DNA of 64,000 bases from JAWMQL01 sp033283165. Its GTDB lineage: Bacteria > Pseudomonadota > Gammaproteobacteria > Pseudomonadales > Halieaceae. The stretch covers positions 58,000-121,999 of the forward strand of contig JAWMQL010000011.1 in assembly GCA_033283165.1 (NCBI GenBank). The letters are read 5' to 3'. The translations under genes and the position numbers were made by a program. The notes under the pieces were generated by a model. That model saw only the letters and a list, made by a program, of their open reading frames with translations, ran no database searches and had not been told where the DNA came from. Shown here piece after piece: positions 16,706-25,103 of the stretch. The stretch's first letter is position 1, and every line of letters begins with the position of its first letter.

Positions 16706-19166
16706 GTTCTTCAAAACCTCTAATCATGTCCTTGAGCAGACCGGAGACCCGGCTGCCGAAGCCGCCCATGCCTTTCAGCACGATCTGGAACTGGGTGGAG
16801 TATTCGCGCTCGAGGTCCGGGTTGTCGAAGTCGGGAATCTGCCCCGCCCGGGTATCGAAATAGCGCAGGTGCAACAGTCGAATCATCCAGCAGCAGGTAT
16901 CATATTCCACCCCGACCATGTCTTCCACGCTGCGGTCCGCTTCGAAGCTGTAGCTCCAGCTGGCGAACAGGCTCCAGCGATTACTCAGAGGGAAGTAACC
17001 CGAAATGGTTCCCTGGTCGGTAATTGGCTGCGGTTTGCGCGCGTTGACGGGACGGCGGAAACTCCAGCCGATATTGGCCACACGGCCGTCGGGCCACAGG
17101 TACTGGGCCTGCAGGTTGCCGGAATTGACCTTGTCAGTGTTGGGATCCCAGACGACATTGCTGCGCAGGCTGACCCGCTCAGTGGGGAAAAAATTCAGTT
17201 CCGAGGCAACTTCCGAATCGGTGTTAACGATCGGCGGGTCCTCAGGCTTCAGCCGGACCAGACGGTCATCGAAATAGAAGATCTGACCGATATTGGCGTT
17301 GAACTGCTCGCGGCCGTCCTCGTCATTGAAAAACCGGGTGGTGATGCCGACCGATAACTGGTTGGCGTCATCCAGGCGATCGCGGCCGCTGAAGCGCGTG
17401 TCGCGAAACAACTGGTTGTAGCTGAAGGTGAGTTCCGCGCTGTCGAAATCGGGCTGGTCAGCCTGGTCCTCGTATTCGCTGTACAGGTAATACAGGCGCG
17501 GCTCCAGGGTCTGCAGTAACTGCCTGCCCGCGAAACTCGTGGAGCGTTCAAAAAACAGGCCGCCATCCAGGCTGGCCAGGGCGCTGCCGGCCGAGGGGCT
17601 GGAGTCGCCCAGGTCGGAGATCGGGTCGTTCAGGTCGTATTCCAGTTGCCGGTACTTGCCGGTGGGGACCAGGAAGCCGAACGGCCAGCTCATGTTGTAG
17701 CTGGCGCCGGCCTCGGCATATACCCGTTCACCGGTTACCCGGCCGTCCTCGGTGTCGAAGTTGGAGTACTGGGCGAGAAATATGGGGTTGAAACTGAAGG
17801 GTTGCTCGGCGCCGCGATACTGGCCGGTCAACTGCGGCAGTTTCTTGTAGTCGTTGCTGAGATCCTGGGCCAGGGACTGGAACTGCTGCACTTCCAGGTT
17901 GACCAGCCAGTCGTCGCCCAGGTAATCCAGGGCTGCCAGCTGGCGCAGGTTGGTCTTGCGCTTGGTCTGCAGGCTGGAGGTCTTCAGGTCCTTCAGGTAG
18001 TTTTCGTCACTGGCACGGCTGAAGTCCACCCGGGAGCGCCAGCGCTGGTTGATCAGGCCATCGTGCTGAACCACGGCAATCCAGCGGTCGGACTTGTCTT
18101 CCAGTGGAAATTCCCGCGCGTAGCGATCGTCCTCATCCATGTAGGCGCCGCCGATGTCCCACTGCCCGATGTGGCGGTTCAGGTAACGGAAGTTAAACTC
18201 GTTGTTCAGGCCGCGCTCCTGTATGGTGCGCGGCGTGTAGAGCAGGTCGTAGTTGGGGGCGATATTCCAGTACACGGGAACGGCCAGGTCCAGGCCGCCG
18301 CGGCTGTCGGTGCCGATGTCCGGCCACAGCACCCCTGTGCGGCGGCGGTCATCGATCGGGTATTGCATCCAGGGCAGGTATAAAACGGGTACGCCACCCA
18401 GGCGGAACTTGGCGCCGCGGGCGGTGCCCAGGCCCTCTTCGATATCGAGTTCGATTTCCCGGGCCTGAATGGCCCAGTCTTTTTCATCCGGCGCGCAGTA
18501 GCTCAGCGACCCCCCCTCGATGATCAGGAGACCTTCCTCGTTGCGGCGGAAGGCCTCGGCGGTACCGCGCATGTGTTGCTCGTGCAGCACAAATCTGCTG
18601 TCCCGCACGGCGGCTTCACCGGTCCGGCTGTCGAATTCCGCCGCTTCGCCCCGCAACAGGATGCCGGGTTCCCGCAGGCTGATATTGCCTTCCAGGGTGC
18701 CCTTGCGGGTCCGGTTATTGAAGGTCGCGCGATCGCCGCGCAGGTAGCGATAGCCCTGGGCAACCGCGACATCCCCGGAAAATTCGACGGTATCTCCCTG
18801 CATGACGGTGCCGCGGGCGCTGGCCTTGATTGGCACTTCCTCTATAACCAGCTCCTGGGACGTGCCCTTCAGCGGGTCGCGGTAGCGTCCGCCGCAATTC
18901 ACGCACTGGCGATCCCGCAACTCCCTGGGTACCTCGCTTACCGGTATCCAGTCCATCTCGTGCTCGGGTTCCACCAGGGAGCCGAGCACGTCGCCGGGCT
19001 CGTCGGTGACACAGATCGCCTGTTCCTCGTCGGCAATACACTCTCCGGGATTGCTGGTATCCTGTGCCGGCGCCGCAACGGGCAGGAGCAACCCCAGGCT
19101 GAAAGCCAGGGAGATCAGCAGGGACGGTCGATTGGCGTTGCAGGGGAGGTCTTGAACCTGGCTCAT
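16695..19166 (-). CDS. lptD: LPS assembly outer-membrane protein LptD
   Basis: Beta-barrel protein that inserts lipopolysaccharide into the outer leaflet with LptE. The ATG at 19166 gives a good signal peptide (SLLISLAFSLGLLLPVAAPAQ); the frame continues upstream to 19250, but that part overlaps the promoter region and has no signal-like start. A beta-jellyroll (LptA-like) domain follows (VMQGDTVEFSGDVAVAQGYR, GEAAEFDSRTGEAAV), then the long barrel with alternating aromatic strands. Disulfide-type cysteines are present at both ends (CVNC early; DTCCW near the C-terminus), as needed for LptD maturation. It heads the lptD-surA-pdxA operon and is divergent from amgK. Confidence 0.95.
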   Translation of the reverse strand: MSQVQDLPCNANRPSLLISLAFSLGLLLPVAAPAQDTSNPGECIADEEQAICVTDEPGDVLGSLVEPEHEMDWIPVSEVPRELRDRQCVNCGGRYRDPLKGTSQELVIEEVPIKASARGTVMQGDTVEFSGDVAVAQGYRYLRGDRATFNNRTRKGTLEGNISLREPGILLRGEAAEFDSRTGEAAVRDSRFVLHEQHMRGTAEAFRRNEEGLLIIEGGSLSYCAPDEKDWAIQAREIELDIEEGLGTARGAKFRLGGVPVLYLPWMQYPIDDRRRTGVLWPDIGTDSRGGLDLAVPVYWNIAPNYDLLYTPRTIQERGLNNEFNFRYLNRHIGQWDIGGAYMDEDDRYAREFPLEDKSDRWIAVVQHDGLINQRWRSRVDFSRASDENYLKDLKTSSLQTKRKTNLRQLAALDYLGDDWLVNLEVQQFQSLAQDLSNDYKKLPQLTGQYRGAEQPFSFNPIFLAQYSNFDTEDGRVTGERVYAEAGASYNMSWPFGFLVPTGKYRQLEYDLNDPISDLGDSSPSAGSALASLDGGLFFERSTSFAGRQLLQTLEPRLYYLYSEYEDQADQPDFDSAELTFSYNQLFRDTRFSGRDRLDDANQLSVGITTRFFNDEDGREQFNANIGQIFYFDDRLVRLKPEDPPIVNTDSEVASELNFFPTERVSLRSNVVWDPNTDKVNSGNLQAQYLWPDGRVANIGWSFRRPVNARKPQPITDQGTISGYFPLSNRWSLFASWSYSFEADRSVEDMVGVEYDTCCWMIRLLHLRYFDTRAGQIPDFDNPDLEREYSTQFQIVLKGMGGFGSRVSGLLKDMIRGFEEREY

Positions 19167-19180
19167 CAAGCTCTGGTGCG

Positions 19181-19209
19181 TTGTTTTTAGCTGAAAGGCG
19201 GATGATAAA
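19181..19209 (+). promoter_or_regulatory. Candidate sigma70 promoter for amgK-murU
   Basis: TTGTTT (19181-19186), a 17-bp spacer and GATAAA (19204-19209) lie 43 bp upstream of the amgK start, in the narrow region shared with divergent lptD. Matches are partial; read by eye only. Confidence 0.4.
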
Positions 19210-19251
19210 GCATCCCCTCTCCCTTGTCTGGAAAAATTAAGGAAGCACATC

Positions 19252-20289
19252 GTGGTATCGCCCCCCGCAGCACCCGCCGTTGCCGGCTGGGCCCTCGAGA
19301 CCCTGGGGCTGGAAAAGGGCGAGGTCGTTATCGAGGCCCTGGCTGGTGACGCCAGTAGCCGGCGTTATTACCGGCTGCGGGGCGCAGGGGAGTCCCTGGT
19401 GCTGGTGCAGGCACCCCCAGCCACCGAGAAAAACCAGGAATTCCTGCAGGTGAGGGAGTTGCTGCAGAAGCTGGGTGTGCGGGTCCCTGCCCTGGTGGCG
19501 GCGGATCTGGAATTGGGTGCCCTGCTGCTTGAAGACCTCGGGGATCGCCTGCTGTTGCCGGAGCTGGCTGCGGACAGTGTCGACGCGAGTTACCGGCAGG
19601 CCTTCTCGCTACTGTTGCGCCTGGCCGGGGCACGACCCGGGCCGGATTTCCGGGCCCGCTATGACGAGGCCTTGTTGAACGAGGAACTGTCGCGATTTCA
19701 TCGGTGGTTTGTCAGGGAACTGTTGGCCCGGACGCCCGGAGAGGGGGAGTTGGACCTGTTCGATGCCGCCGCCGGGGTGCTGGTCGAGAACGCGCTGGCG
19801 CAACCCCGGGTGCTGGTGCACCGGGATTTCCACAGCCGCAACCTGATGCGCCTGGCCGACGGCGAGCTGGCGGTGATCGATTTCCAGGACGCCGTGCGCG
19901 GGCCCCTGACCTACGACCTGGTGTCCCTGCTGCGCGATTGCTATATACGCTGGCCGGAGCAGCGGGTCAGGGAGTGGGCCCTGGCCTACCATGACGAACT
20001 CGCGGCCGCCGGCCTGCCGGTGGCGGCATCCGACGAGGAGTTCCTGCGCTGGTTCGACCTGATGGGCCTGCAGCGCCATATCAAGGTGCTGGGTACCTTC
20101 GCCCGCCTGTACCTGCGCGACGACAAACCGGCTTATCTCCGGGACCTGCCGCTGGTGGTGCGTTACGTGCGGGAAGTGCTGGCCGCGCGCGCGCCGGAGT
20201 ACCCGGCACTGGCCGAATTCCGTACCTGGTTCGAGGGTGAACTGATGCCGCTGATCGAGGGGCAGCAGTGGTGGAGGGAGGCGCAGTGA
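19252..20289 (+). CDS. amgK: Anomeric N-acetylmuramate/N-acetylglucosamine kinase
   Basis: Aminoglycoside-phosphotransferase fold kinase that phosphorylates the C1 hydroxyl of MurNAc (and GlcNAc) in peptidoglycan recycling, bypassing MurA and fosfomycin. The catalytic loop VLVHRDFHSRNLM (Brenner motif) is near 188-200 and IDFQDAVRGPLTYDLVSL carries the metal-binding Asp. GTG start at 19252 with AAGGAAG 7 nt upstream. murU overlaps its end, and anmK at 59.6 kb supplies the recycled sugar route, so the window encodes much of the AnmK-AmgK-MurU pathway. Location next to lptD is as in Pseudomonas. Confidence 0.93.
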   Translation: MVSPPAAPAVAGWALETLGLEKGEVVIEALAGDASSRRYYRLRGAGESLVLVQAPPATEKNQEFLQVRELLQKLGVRVPALVAADLELGALLLEDLGDRLLLPELAADSVDASYRQAFSLLLRLAGARPGPDFRARYDEALLNEELSRFHRWFVRELLARTPGEGELDLFDAAAGVLVENALAQPRVLVHRDFHSRNLMRLADGELAVIDFQDAVRGPLTYDLVSLLRDCYIRWPEQRVREWALAYHDELAAAGLPVAASDEEFLRWFDLMGLQRHIKVLGTFARLYLRDDKPAYLRDLPLVVRYVREVLAARAPEYPALAEFRTWFEGELMPLIEGQQWWREAQ

Positions 20290-20972
20290 GGGCCATGATC
20301 CTGGCCGCGGGGCTGGGGGAGCGGATGCGTCCCCTGACCGACCGTACGCCGAAACCCCTGCTGCAGGTGGCCGGCCGGCCCCTGATCGATCACCTGCTGG
20401 AACAGTTGGCAAGCGCCGGTTTCAAACAACTGGTGGTCAACGTGTCGCACCTGGCCGAGCAGATCACTCGCTACTGCGGCGATGGCGGCCGCTGGGGTGT
20501 GCGGATCGCCTGGTCGGAAGAGGCGCAGCCGCTGGAAACGGCGGGGGGCATTCGCAAGGCCCTGCCGCTATTGGGCGAGACGCCATTCCTGGTGGTGAAC
20601 GGCGACATCTGGATAGAGGGCCTGTCCTTTGCGTCCCTGGCACAACAGACGCCCGCGGATGGCGGGGCGCACCTGGTGTTCGTGGATAACCCGCCACAGC
20701 ACACGTCAGGTGATTTCGTGCTGGGCGCGGATGGTGCGGTCCGCATCCGCCCGCAGGGGGAGTCCGGCCTGACCTACGCCGGGGTCGGAGTGTATACGCC
20801 GGGCTTTTTCCGCGACCTCGCCCCGGGCAAAATGGCCCTGCGGCCGCTGCTGGATGCCGCCATTGCCGCCGGTCGCGTCAGCGGACAGCACTTTGGTGGC
20901 GAATGGCAGGATGTGGGTACCCCGGAACGGCTGGCGCAACTGGATCAACGTGTGCGCGACAGGAGCGGTTGA
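20286..20972 (+). CDS. murU: N-acetylmuramate alpha-1-phosphate uridylyltransferase
   Basis: Nucleotidyltransferase making UDP-MurNAc from MurNAc-1-P. AMILAAGLGERMRPLTDRTP is the NTP-binding signature, KPLLQVAGRPLIDH follows, ETAGGIRKALP is typical of this branch, and FLVVNGDIW carries the metal Asp. I place the start at the GTG at 20286, which overlaps the amgK stop (GTGA) and has GGAGGGAGG 5 nt upstream; the GTG at 20268 is less well placed. About 228 aa, as expected for MurU. Partner of amgK. Confidence 0.92.
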   Translation: MRAMILAAGLGERMRPLTDRTPKPLLQVAGRPLIDHLLEQLASAGFKQLVVNVSHLAEQITRYCGDGGRWGVRIAWSEEAQPLETAGGIRKALPLLGETPFLVVNGDIWIEGLSFASLAQQTPADGGAHLVFVDNPPQHTSGDFVLGADGAVRIRPQGESGLTYAGVGVYTPGFFRDLAPGKMALRPLLDAAIAAGRVSGQHFGGEWQDVGTPERLAQLDQRVRDRSG

Positions 20973-21042
20973 CTGGTACGATTCACTGTACAGAGGCTCG
21001 CCAGCCGCTAGAATAGCCTGCACGTAACGGCTGGAGCCCCGC

Positions 21043-21711
21043 ATGCGCGACTACCTGATAGCACCCTCCATTCTCTCCGCTGACTTCGCCCGCCTGGGAG
21101 AGGAGGTCGACAACGTCCTCGCGGCTGGCGCCGATATCGTGCATTTCGACGTGATGGACAACCACTATGTGCCCAACCTGACTATCGGTCCCATGGTGTG
21201 CCAGGCGCTGCGCCGGCACGGCGTCACCGCGCCCATCGATGTGCACCTGATGGTGAGCCCGGTGGACCGCCTGATCGGCGACTTTGCCGCGGCCGGCGCC
21301 AGCTACATCACCTTCCATCCGGACGCCTCCACCCACGTGGACCGTTCGCTGCAGATGATCCGCGACGCCGGCTGCAAGTCCGGCCTGGTGTTCAATCCCC
21401 ACCTGGGCCTGGACACCCTGAAGTATGTGCTGGACAAGGTGGACATGGTGCTGCTGATGTCGGTGAATCCGGGCTTCGGCGGCCAGTCCTTCATCCCTGC
21501 CACGTTGGACAAGCTGCGCGAGGCCCGCGCCCTGATTGACGGCTCCGGTCATGATATCCGGCTGGAAATCGACGGCGGCGTCACCCCGGCCAACATCGCC
21601 GAGATTGCCGCCGCGGGGGCCGACACCTTCGTCGCCGGTTCGGCTATTTTCAACCAGCCGGACTATGCCGCGGTGATCGCCGAGATGCGGGATCAACTCG
21701 CCACCGCCTGA
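21043..21711 (+). CDS. rpe: Ribulose-phosphate 3-epimerase
   Basis: TIM-barrel enzyme interconverting ribulose-5-P and xylulose-5-P in the pentose phosphate pathway. Metal-binding and catalytic residues appear in IAPSILSADFARLGEEV, VHFDVMDNHYVPNLTIGP, DVHLMV, SVNPGFGGQSFIP and LEIDGGVTP. Normal length (222 aa). The gph phosphatase gene that often separates rpe from trpE is not here; a palindromic repeat begins at the last base of the rpe stop codon. Confidence 0.97.
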   Translation: MRDYLIAPSILSADFARLGEEVDNVLAAGADIVHFDVMDNHYVPNLTIGPMVCQALRRHGVTAPIDVHLMVSPVDRLIGDFAAAGASYITFHPDASTHVDRSLQMIRDAGCKSGLVFNPHLGLDTLKYVLDKVDMVLLMSVNPGFGGQSFIPATLDKLREARALIDGSGHDIRLEIDGGVTPANIAEIAAAGADTFVAGSAIFNQPDYAAVIAEMRDQLATA

Positions 21712-21822
21712 ATTTCGGGGACGAATTTCGGGGACAGTTTACTTAATTCCCCGAGGTCGGGACCTCTGGGTGGAGGTACGACTGAATTAAGTAAACTGTC
21801 CCCGAAATGGTGTCCCCAAATT
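21711..21822. repeat. Palindromic REP/MITE-like element between rpe and trpL
   Basis: Perfect 25-bp inverted repeats (21725-21749 and 21784-21808; the arm reads ATTTCGGGGACAGTTTACTT then AATTC) enclose a 34-bp loop with its own small hairpin (GAGGTC / GACCTC, 21753-21766). Outer imperfect arms extend the structure to 21711 and 21822. Arms with GGGGACAGTTTACTTAATTC are, as far as I recall, dispersed in many gammaproteobacterial genomes and associated with REP-associated tyrosine (IS200-like) transposases. No transposase gene is in the window. It may also act as a rho-independent-like barrier after rpe. Confidence 0.85.
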
Positions 21823-21835
21823 AAGGAGGGCCATG

Positions 21836-21841
21836 TACAAT
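21836..21841 (+). promoter_or_regulatory. Possible -10 element for the trp leader transcript
   Basis: TACAAT lies 29 bp upstream of the trpL start and 14 bp after the palindromic element. No convincing -35 is visible at 16-18 bp, where the edge of the repeat (CCCCAAAT) lies, so this is only a candidate. Confidence 0.25.
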
Positions 21842-21869
21842 GGGCCCCATTGCAATCCTGGAGAGCGCT

Positions 21870-21938
21870 GTGAACACAGCACTGCGTAACGGCATCGACT
21901 GGCTGTCGATGCGAGAGGTCACCTGCTGGCGATGGTAG
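21870..21938 (+). CDS. trpL: trp operon leader peptide
   Basis: A 22-codon frame (GTG start, TAG stop) reads MNTALRNGIDWLSM then REVTCWRW. Three of its 22 residues are Trp, two of them in the last three codons before the stop. GGAGAG lies 4 nt upstream of the GTG. It ends 51 bp before the trpE start. Trp-rich leader peptides of this kind govern transcription attenuation of trpE in gammaproteobacteria: when charged tRNA-Trp is scarce, the ribosome stalls at the Trp codons. I see stem options downstream (CTGGC / GCCAG across 21927-21942) but no U tract, so the exact switch structure is unclear. Confidence 0.75.
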   Translation: MNTALRNGIDWLSMREVTCWRW

Positions 21939-21989
21939 CCAGGGCCCCGTCGCGACCCATTGTTACGCCATTCACTCCGAGGACAGTAC

Positions 21990-23474
21990 ATGACACCCCA
22001 GGAATTTGCCGCCCTGGCGGCGCAAAATTATAACCGTATACCCGTGAGTCTCGAGGTCCTGGCCGACCTCGATACGCCCATCAGCGCCTACCGCAAGCTC
22101 GCGGAGGGCCCCTACTCTTTTTTCTTCGAGTCTGTCCAGGGCGGCGAGAAGTGGGGTCGATACTCGATCATTGGCCTGCCCTGCCGCACCGTGCTGAAAA
22201 TTGCCGGTCACCGGGCAGAGGTCTGGAAGGACGGTGCACTCAGTGAATCGCTGGAAGTTGAATACCCGCTGGCCTACGTGGAAACCTTCCAGCAGCGTTA
22301 CCGGGCGGCGCCCGCGGAGGAGCTGCCGGTATTTCACGGCGGTCTGGTCGGCTATTTCGGCTACGACACGGTGCGCTATGTGGAACGGCGCCTGGCTGGC
22401 AGCACCCCGCCGGACCGGTTGGGCACGCCCGACATCCTGTTGATGGTGGCGGATGAAGTGCTGGTATTCGACAACCTGGCTGGCACCATCCGGCTGGTGG
22501 TCAACGCCGACCCGGGTCAGCCCGATGCGTTCGACCGGGCGCAGCAGCGCCTGGCGGAACTGGTGGAGCGACTGCCGCTGCCCATGCCACCCCTGCCACC
22601 TGTGGTCCTGGATGCCGCCGGCAGTGATGAGCTGGAGAAGCTGGCCGAGTCCGACTTCACCCAGCCGGCCTACGAGGAAGCGGTAAACCGGGTCAAGGAA
22701 TACGTACTGGCGGGTGACGTGATGCAGGTGGTGCCCTCCCAGCGCATGAGCATCCCCTTCAGCGCGCCGCCGCTGAACCTGTACCGCGCCCTCCGCAACC
22801 TGAATCCCTCGCCCTATATGTACTACCTGGACCTGGGGGAGTTCCATATCGTCGGGTCCTCACCGGAAATCCTGGCCCGGCTGGAGGATGGCCGGGTGAC
22901 GGTGCGACCCATCGCCGGCACCCGGCGCCGCGGCCACACCGACGAGGAAGACCGGGCCCTGGAGGCGGAGTTGCTGGCCGATCCCAAGGAGATTGCCGAG
23001 CACCTGATGCTGATCGACCTGGGGCGCAACGACGTGGGGCGTATTGCCGAGACCGGCTCGGTGGAGGTCTCGGACCAGATGGTGGTGGAACGGTATTCCC
23101 ACGTGATGCATATCGTTTCCAATGTCACCGGGACCCTGAAACCTGGCAAGTCGGCGCTGGATGTCCTGCAGGCGACCCTGCCCGCCGGCACCCTGAGCGG
23201 GGCGCCGAAGATTCGCGCGATGGAAATCATCGATGAACTGGAACCGGTCAAGCGCGGTGTCTACGGTGGCGCGGTCGGTTATATCTCCTGGGCCGGCGAC
23301 ATGGATACCGCCATCGCCATCCGCACCGCCGTCATCAAGGACCAGCGGCTGTACGTGCAGGCCGGTGGCGGGGTGGTGGCCGATTCCGTGCCGCGCCTGG
23401 AGTGGAAGGAAACCCACAACAAGGCCCGCGCGATGTTCCGTGCCGCGAGCATGGTTACGGCAGGGGAGGGCTGA
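21990..23474 (+). CDS. trpE: Anthranilate synthase component I
   Basis: Aminates chorismate to anthranilate with TrpG-supplied ammonia, the first step of tryptophan synthesis. The Trp-binding feedback region is visible (YSFFFESVQGGEKWGRYSIIG split around residues 41-60). The chorismate-binding core has QVVPSQRMSIPF, GSSPEILARL, RPIAGTRRRG, LMLIDLGRNDVGRI and PAGTLSGAPKIRAMEII. I chose the ATG at 21990 (GAGGAC 5 nt upstream), giving 494 aa; the frame is open to 21960. trpG starts 2 bp after its stop. Confidence 0.96.
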   Translation: MTPQEFAALAAQNYNRIPVSLEVLADLDTPISAYRKLAEGPYSFFFESVQGGEKWGRYSIIGLPCRTVLKIAGHRAEVWKDGALSESLEVEYPLAYVETFQQRYRAAPAEELPVFHGGLVGYFGYDTVRYVERRLAGSTPPDRLGTPDILLMVADEVLVFDNLAGTIRLVVNADPGQPDAFDRAQQRLAELVERLPLPMPPLPPVVLDAAGSDELEKLAESDFTQPAYEEAVNRVKEYVLAGDVMQVVPSQRMSIPFSAPPLNLYRALRNLNPSPYMYYLDLGEFHIVGSSPEILARLEDGRVTVRPIAGTRRRGHTDEEDRALEAELLADPKEIAEHLMLIDLGRNDVGRIAETGSVEVSDQMVVERYSHVMHIVSNVTGTLKPGKSALDVLQATLPAGTLSGAPKIRAMEIIDELEPVKRGVYGGAVGYISWAGDMDTAIAIRTAVIKDQRLYVQAGGGVVADSVPRLEWKETHNKARAMFRAASMVTAGEG

Positions 23475-23476
23475 AC

Positions 23477-24055
23477 ATGTTGCTGATGATCGACAACTAC
23501 GACTCCTTTACTTACAACGTGGTGCAATACCTCGGTGAACTGGGCGCCGACGTGCACGTGGTGCGCAACGACGAGATCGAACTGGCCGACATCGCCCGGC
23601 TGGCACCGCAGCGAATCGTCATTTCACCCGGTCCCTGTACGCCGAACGAGGCGGGCATCTCCATGGCGGTGATCGAGGCCTGGGCCGGCAAGCTGCCTAT
23701 TCTGGGCATCTGCCTGGGCCACCAGTGCATCGGCCAGGTATTTGGCGGCCAGGTGGTGCGCGCGCGGCGCGTGATGCACGGCAAGACCTCCCCTATTCAC
23801 CACCGGGGTGAGGGGGTTTTTCGCGGCCTCAGTGAGCCCTTCGAGGCGACCCGTTACCACAGCCTGGTGGTCGCCAGGGACAGCCTGCCGGACTGCCTGG
23901 AGGTGACTGCCTGGACCGAGACCGAGACGGGGGAATTCGATGAAATCATGGGCCTGCGCCACCGGGAGCTGGCAGTGGAGGGGGTGCAGTTTCACCCGGA
24001 GTCAATCCTGACCGCCCACGGCCATGACCTGCTGCGAAACTTTCTGGAACAATAA
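23477..24055 (+). CDS. trpG: Anthranilate synthase component II (glutamine amidotransferase)
   Basis: Class I glutamine amidotransferase supplying ammonia to TrpE. It starts MLLMIDNYDSFTYNVVQYL. The catalytic Cys79 sits in GICLGHQCIGQ, and the His-Glu pair is in VQFHPESILT near the C-terminus. 192 aa, with the ATG at 23477 preceded by GGGGAGGG. It could also serve PabB in folate synthesis (TrpG/PabA are often shared), but its place between trpE and trpD makes the Trp role primary. Confidence 0.95.
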   Translation: MLLMIDNYDSFTYNVVQYLGELGADVHVVRNDEIELADIARLAPQRIVISPGPCTPNEAGISMAVIEAWAGKLPILGICLGHQCIGQVFGGQVVRARRVMHGKTSPIHHRGEGVFRGLSEPFEATRYHSLVVARDSLPDCLEVTAWTETETGEFDEIMGLRHRELAVEGVQFHPESILTAHGHDLLRNFLEQ

Positions 24056-24070
24056 GAGGTAGAGGTGCCA

Positions 24071-25102
24071 ATGCATACCAAACACGCCATTGCGGAGATT
24101 ATCGAGGGCCGCAACCTGGAGCCGGAGGCGATGGCTGCGGTGATCCGCGAGATCATGTCCGGTGAAGCCACCGACGCCCAGATCGGAGGCTTTCTGGTAG
24201 CGCTGCGGATGAAAGGCCCGACCATTGACGAAATCTCCAGCGCCGCCGAGGTGATGCGCGAGATGGCGACCCCGGTGCTGCTTAACCAGGAGCACCTGGT
24301 GGATGTGGTGGGTACCGGGGGTGACGCAGCCAATCTGTTCAACGTATCCACCGCCGCCACGTTTGTGGTGGCGGCCGCGGGCGCCCGGGTGGCCAAGCAC
24401 GGCAGTCGCGCCGCGTCCAGCGCCTCGGGTTCATCCGACGTGCTGGCGGAGCTGGGTATGCCGTTGGACCTGAGTCCGGAGCAGGTGGCCCGGGCGGTTG
24501 ATACCGTGGGCATGGGCTTCATGTTCGCCCCGGCTCACCACGGCGCCATGCGCCATGTGGTCGGGCCGCGCCGGGAACTTGGCGCGCATTCCCTGTTTAA
24601 TATTCTCGGCCCCCTGACTAATCCCGCCCGGGTGAAGCGCCAACTGCTGGGGGTGTTCGATCCCGCGCTGTGCGAGCCCCTGGCGGAAGTGTTGCGAAAC
24701 ATGGGTAGCGTGCACGCCATGGTGGTGCACTCGGAAGACGGGCTGGACGAGATTTCCATCGCGGCGACCACCCGGGTGGCAGAGCTGCGCGACGGCAGTA
24801 TTACCTGCTACCAGATCAGCCCCGAGGATATGGGGCTGGAGCGGCAGAACCTGGAGGGACTGGCAGTGGCCAGCGCGGCGGAGTCCGCCGGGCTGATCCG
24901 GGCAGCCCTGGGGGGCGAAAACAGCAAAGCTGCGGCGATGATTGCCGCCAACGCCGGCGCGACGATTTACGTCAGCGGCATTGCTGCCACCCTGGCCGAT
25001 GGTGTGGCGATGGCGGAAGACCTGCTCGCCACCGGGCAGGCGGCGGAAAAAATGCGGGAGTTTATCGATTTCACCCGCCTGATGCGGGAGCAGGGGGGCT
25101 GA
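24071..25102 (+). CDS. trpD: Anthranilate phosphoribosyltransferase
   Basis: Transfers the phosphoribosyl group of PRPP to anthranilate. The PRPP-binding GTGGDAANLFNVST lies near 79-92, KHGSRAASSASGSSDVLAELG follows, then the anthranilate-site stretch APAHHGAMRHVVGPRRELG. 343 aa with the ATG at 24071 and AGAGG upstream. trpC (indole-3-glycerol-phosphate synthase), normally the next gene in Pseudomonas relatives, is absent: the convergent crp gene ends just 1 bp beyond the trpD stop. Confidence 0.95.
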   Translation: MHTKHAIAEIIEGRNLEPEAMAAVIREIMSGEATDAQIGGFLVALRMKGPTIDEISSAAEVMREMATPVLLNQEHLVDVVGTGGDAANLFNVSTAATFVVAAAGARVAKHGSRAASSASGSSDVLAELGMPLDLSPEQVARAVDTVGMGFMFAPAHHGAMRHVVGPRRELGAHSLFNILGPLTNPARVKRQLLGVFDPALCEPLAEVLRNMGSVHAMVVHSEDGLDEISIAATTRVAELRDGSITCYQISPEDMGLERQNLEGLAVASAAESAGLIRAALGGENSKAAAMIAANAGATIYVSGIAATLADGVAMAEDLLATGQAAEKMREFIDFTRLMREQGG

Positions 25103-25103
25103 C

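Noticed and set aside
19167..19250. 28-codon extension of LptD
   Set aside because: It would put the signal peptide in the middle of the protein and leave no room for the lptD promoter.
21939..21989. Rho-independent attenuator between trpL and trpE
   Set aside because: Short stems are possible, but there is no T run, so a classical terminator is not supported.
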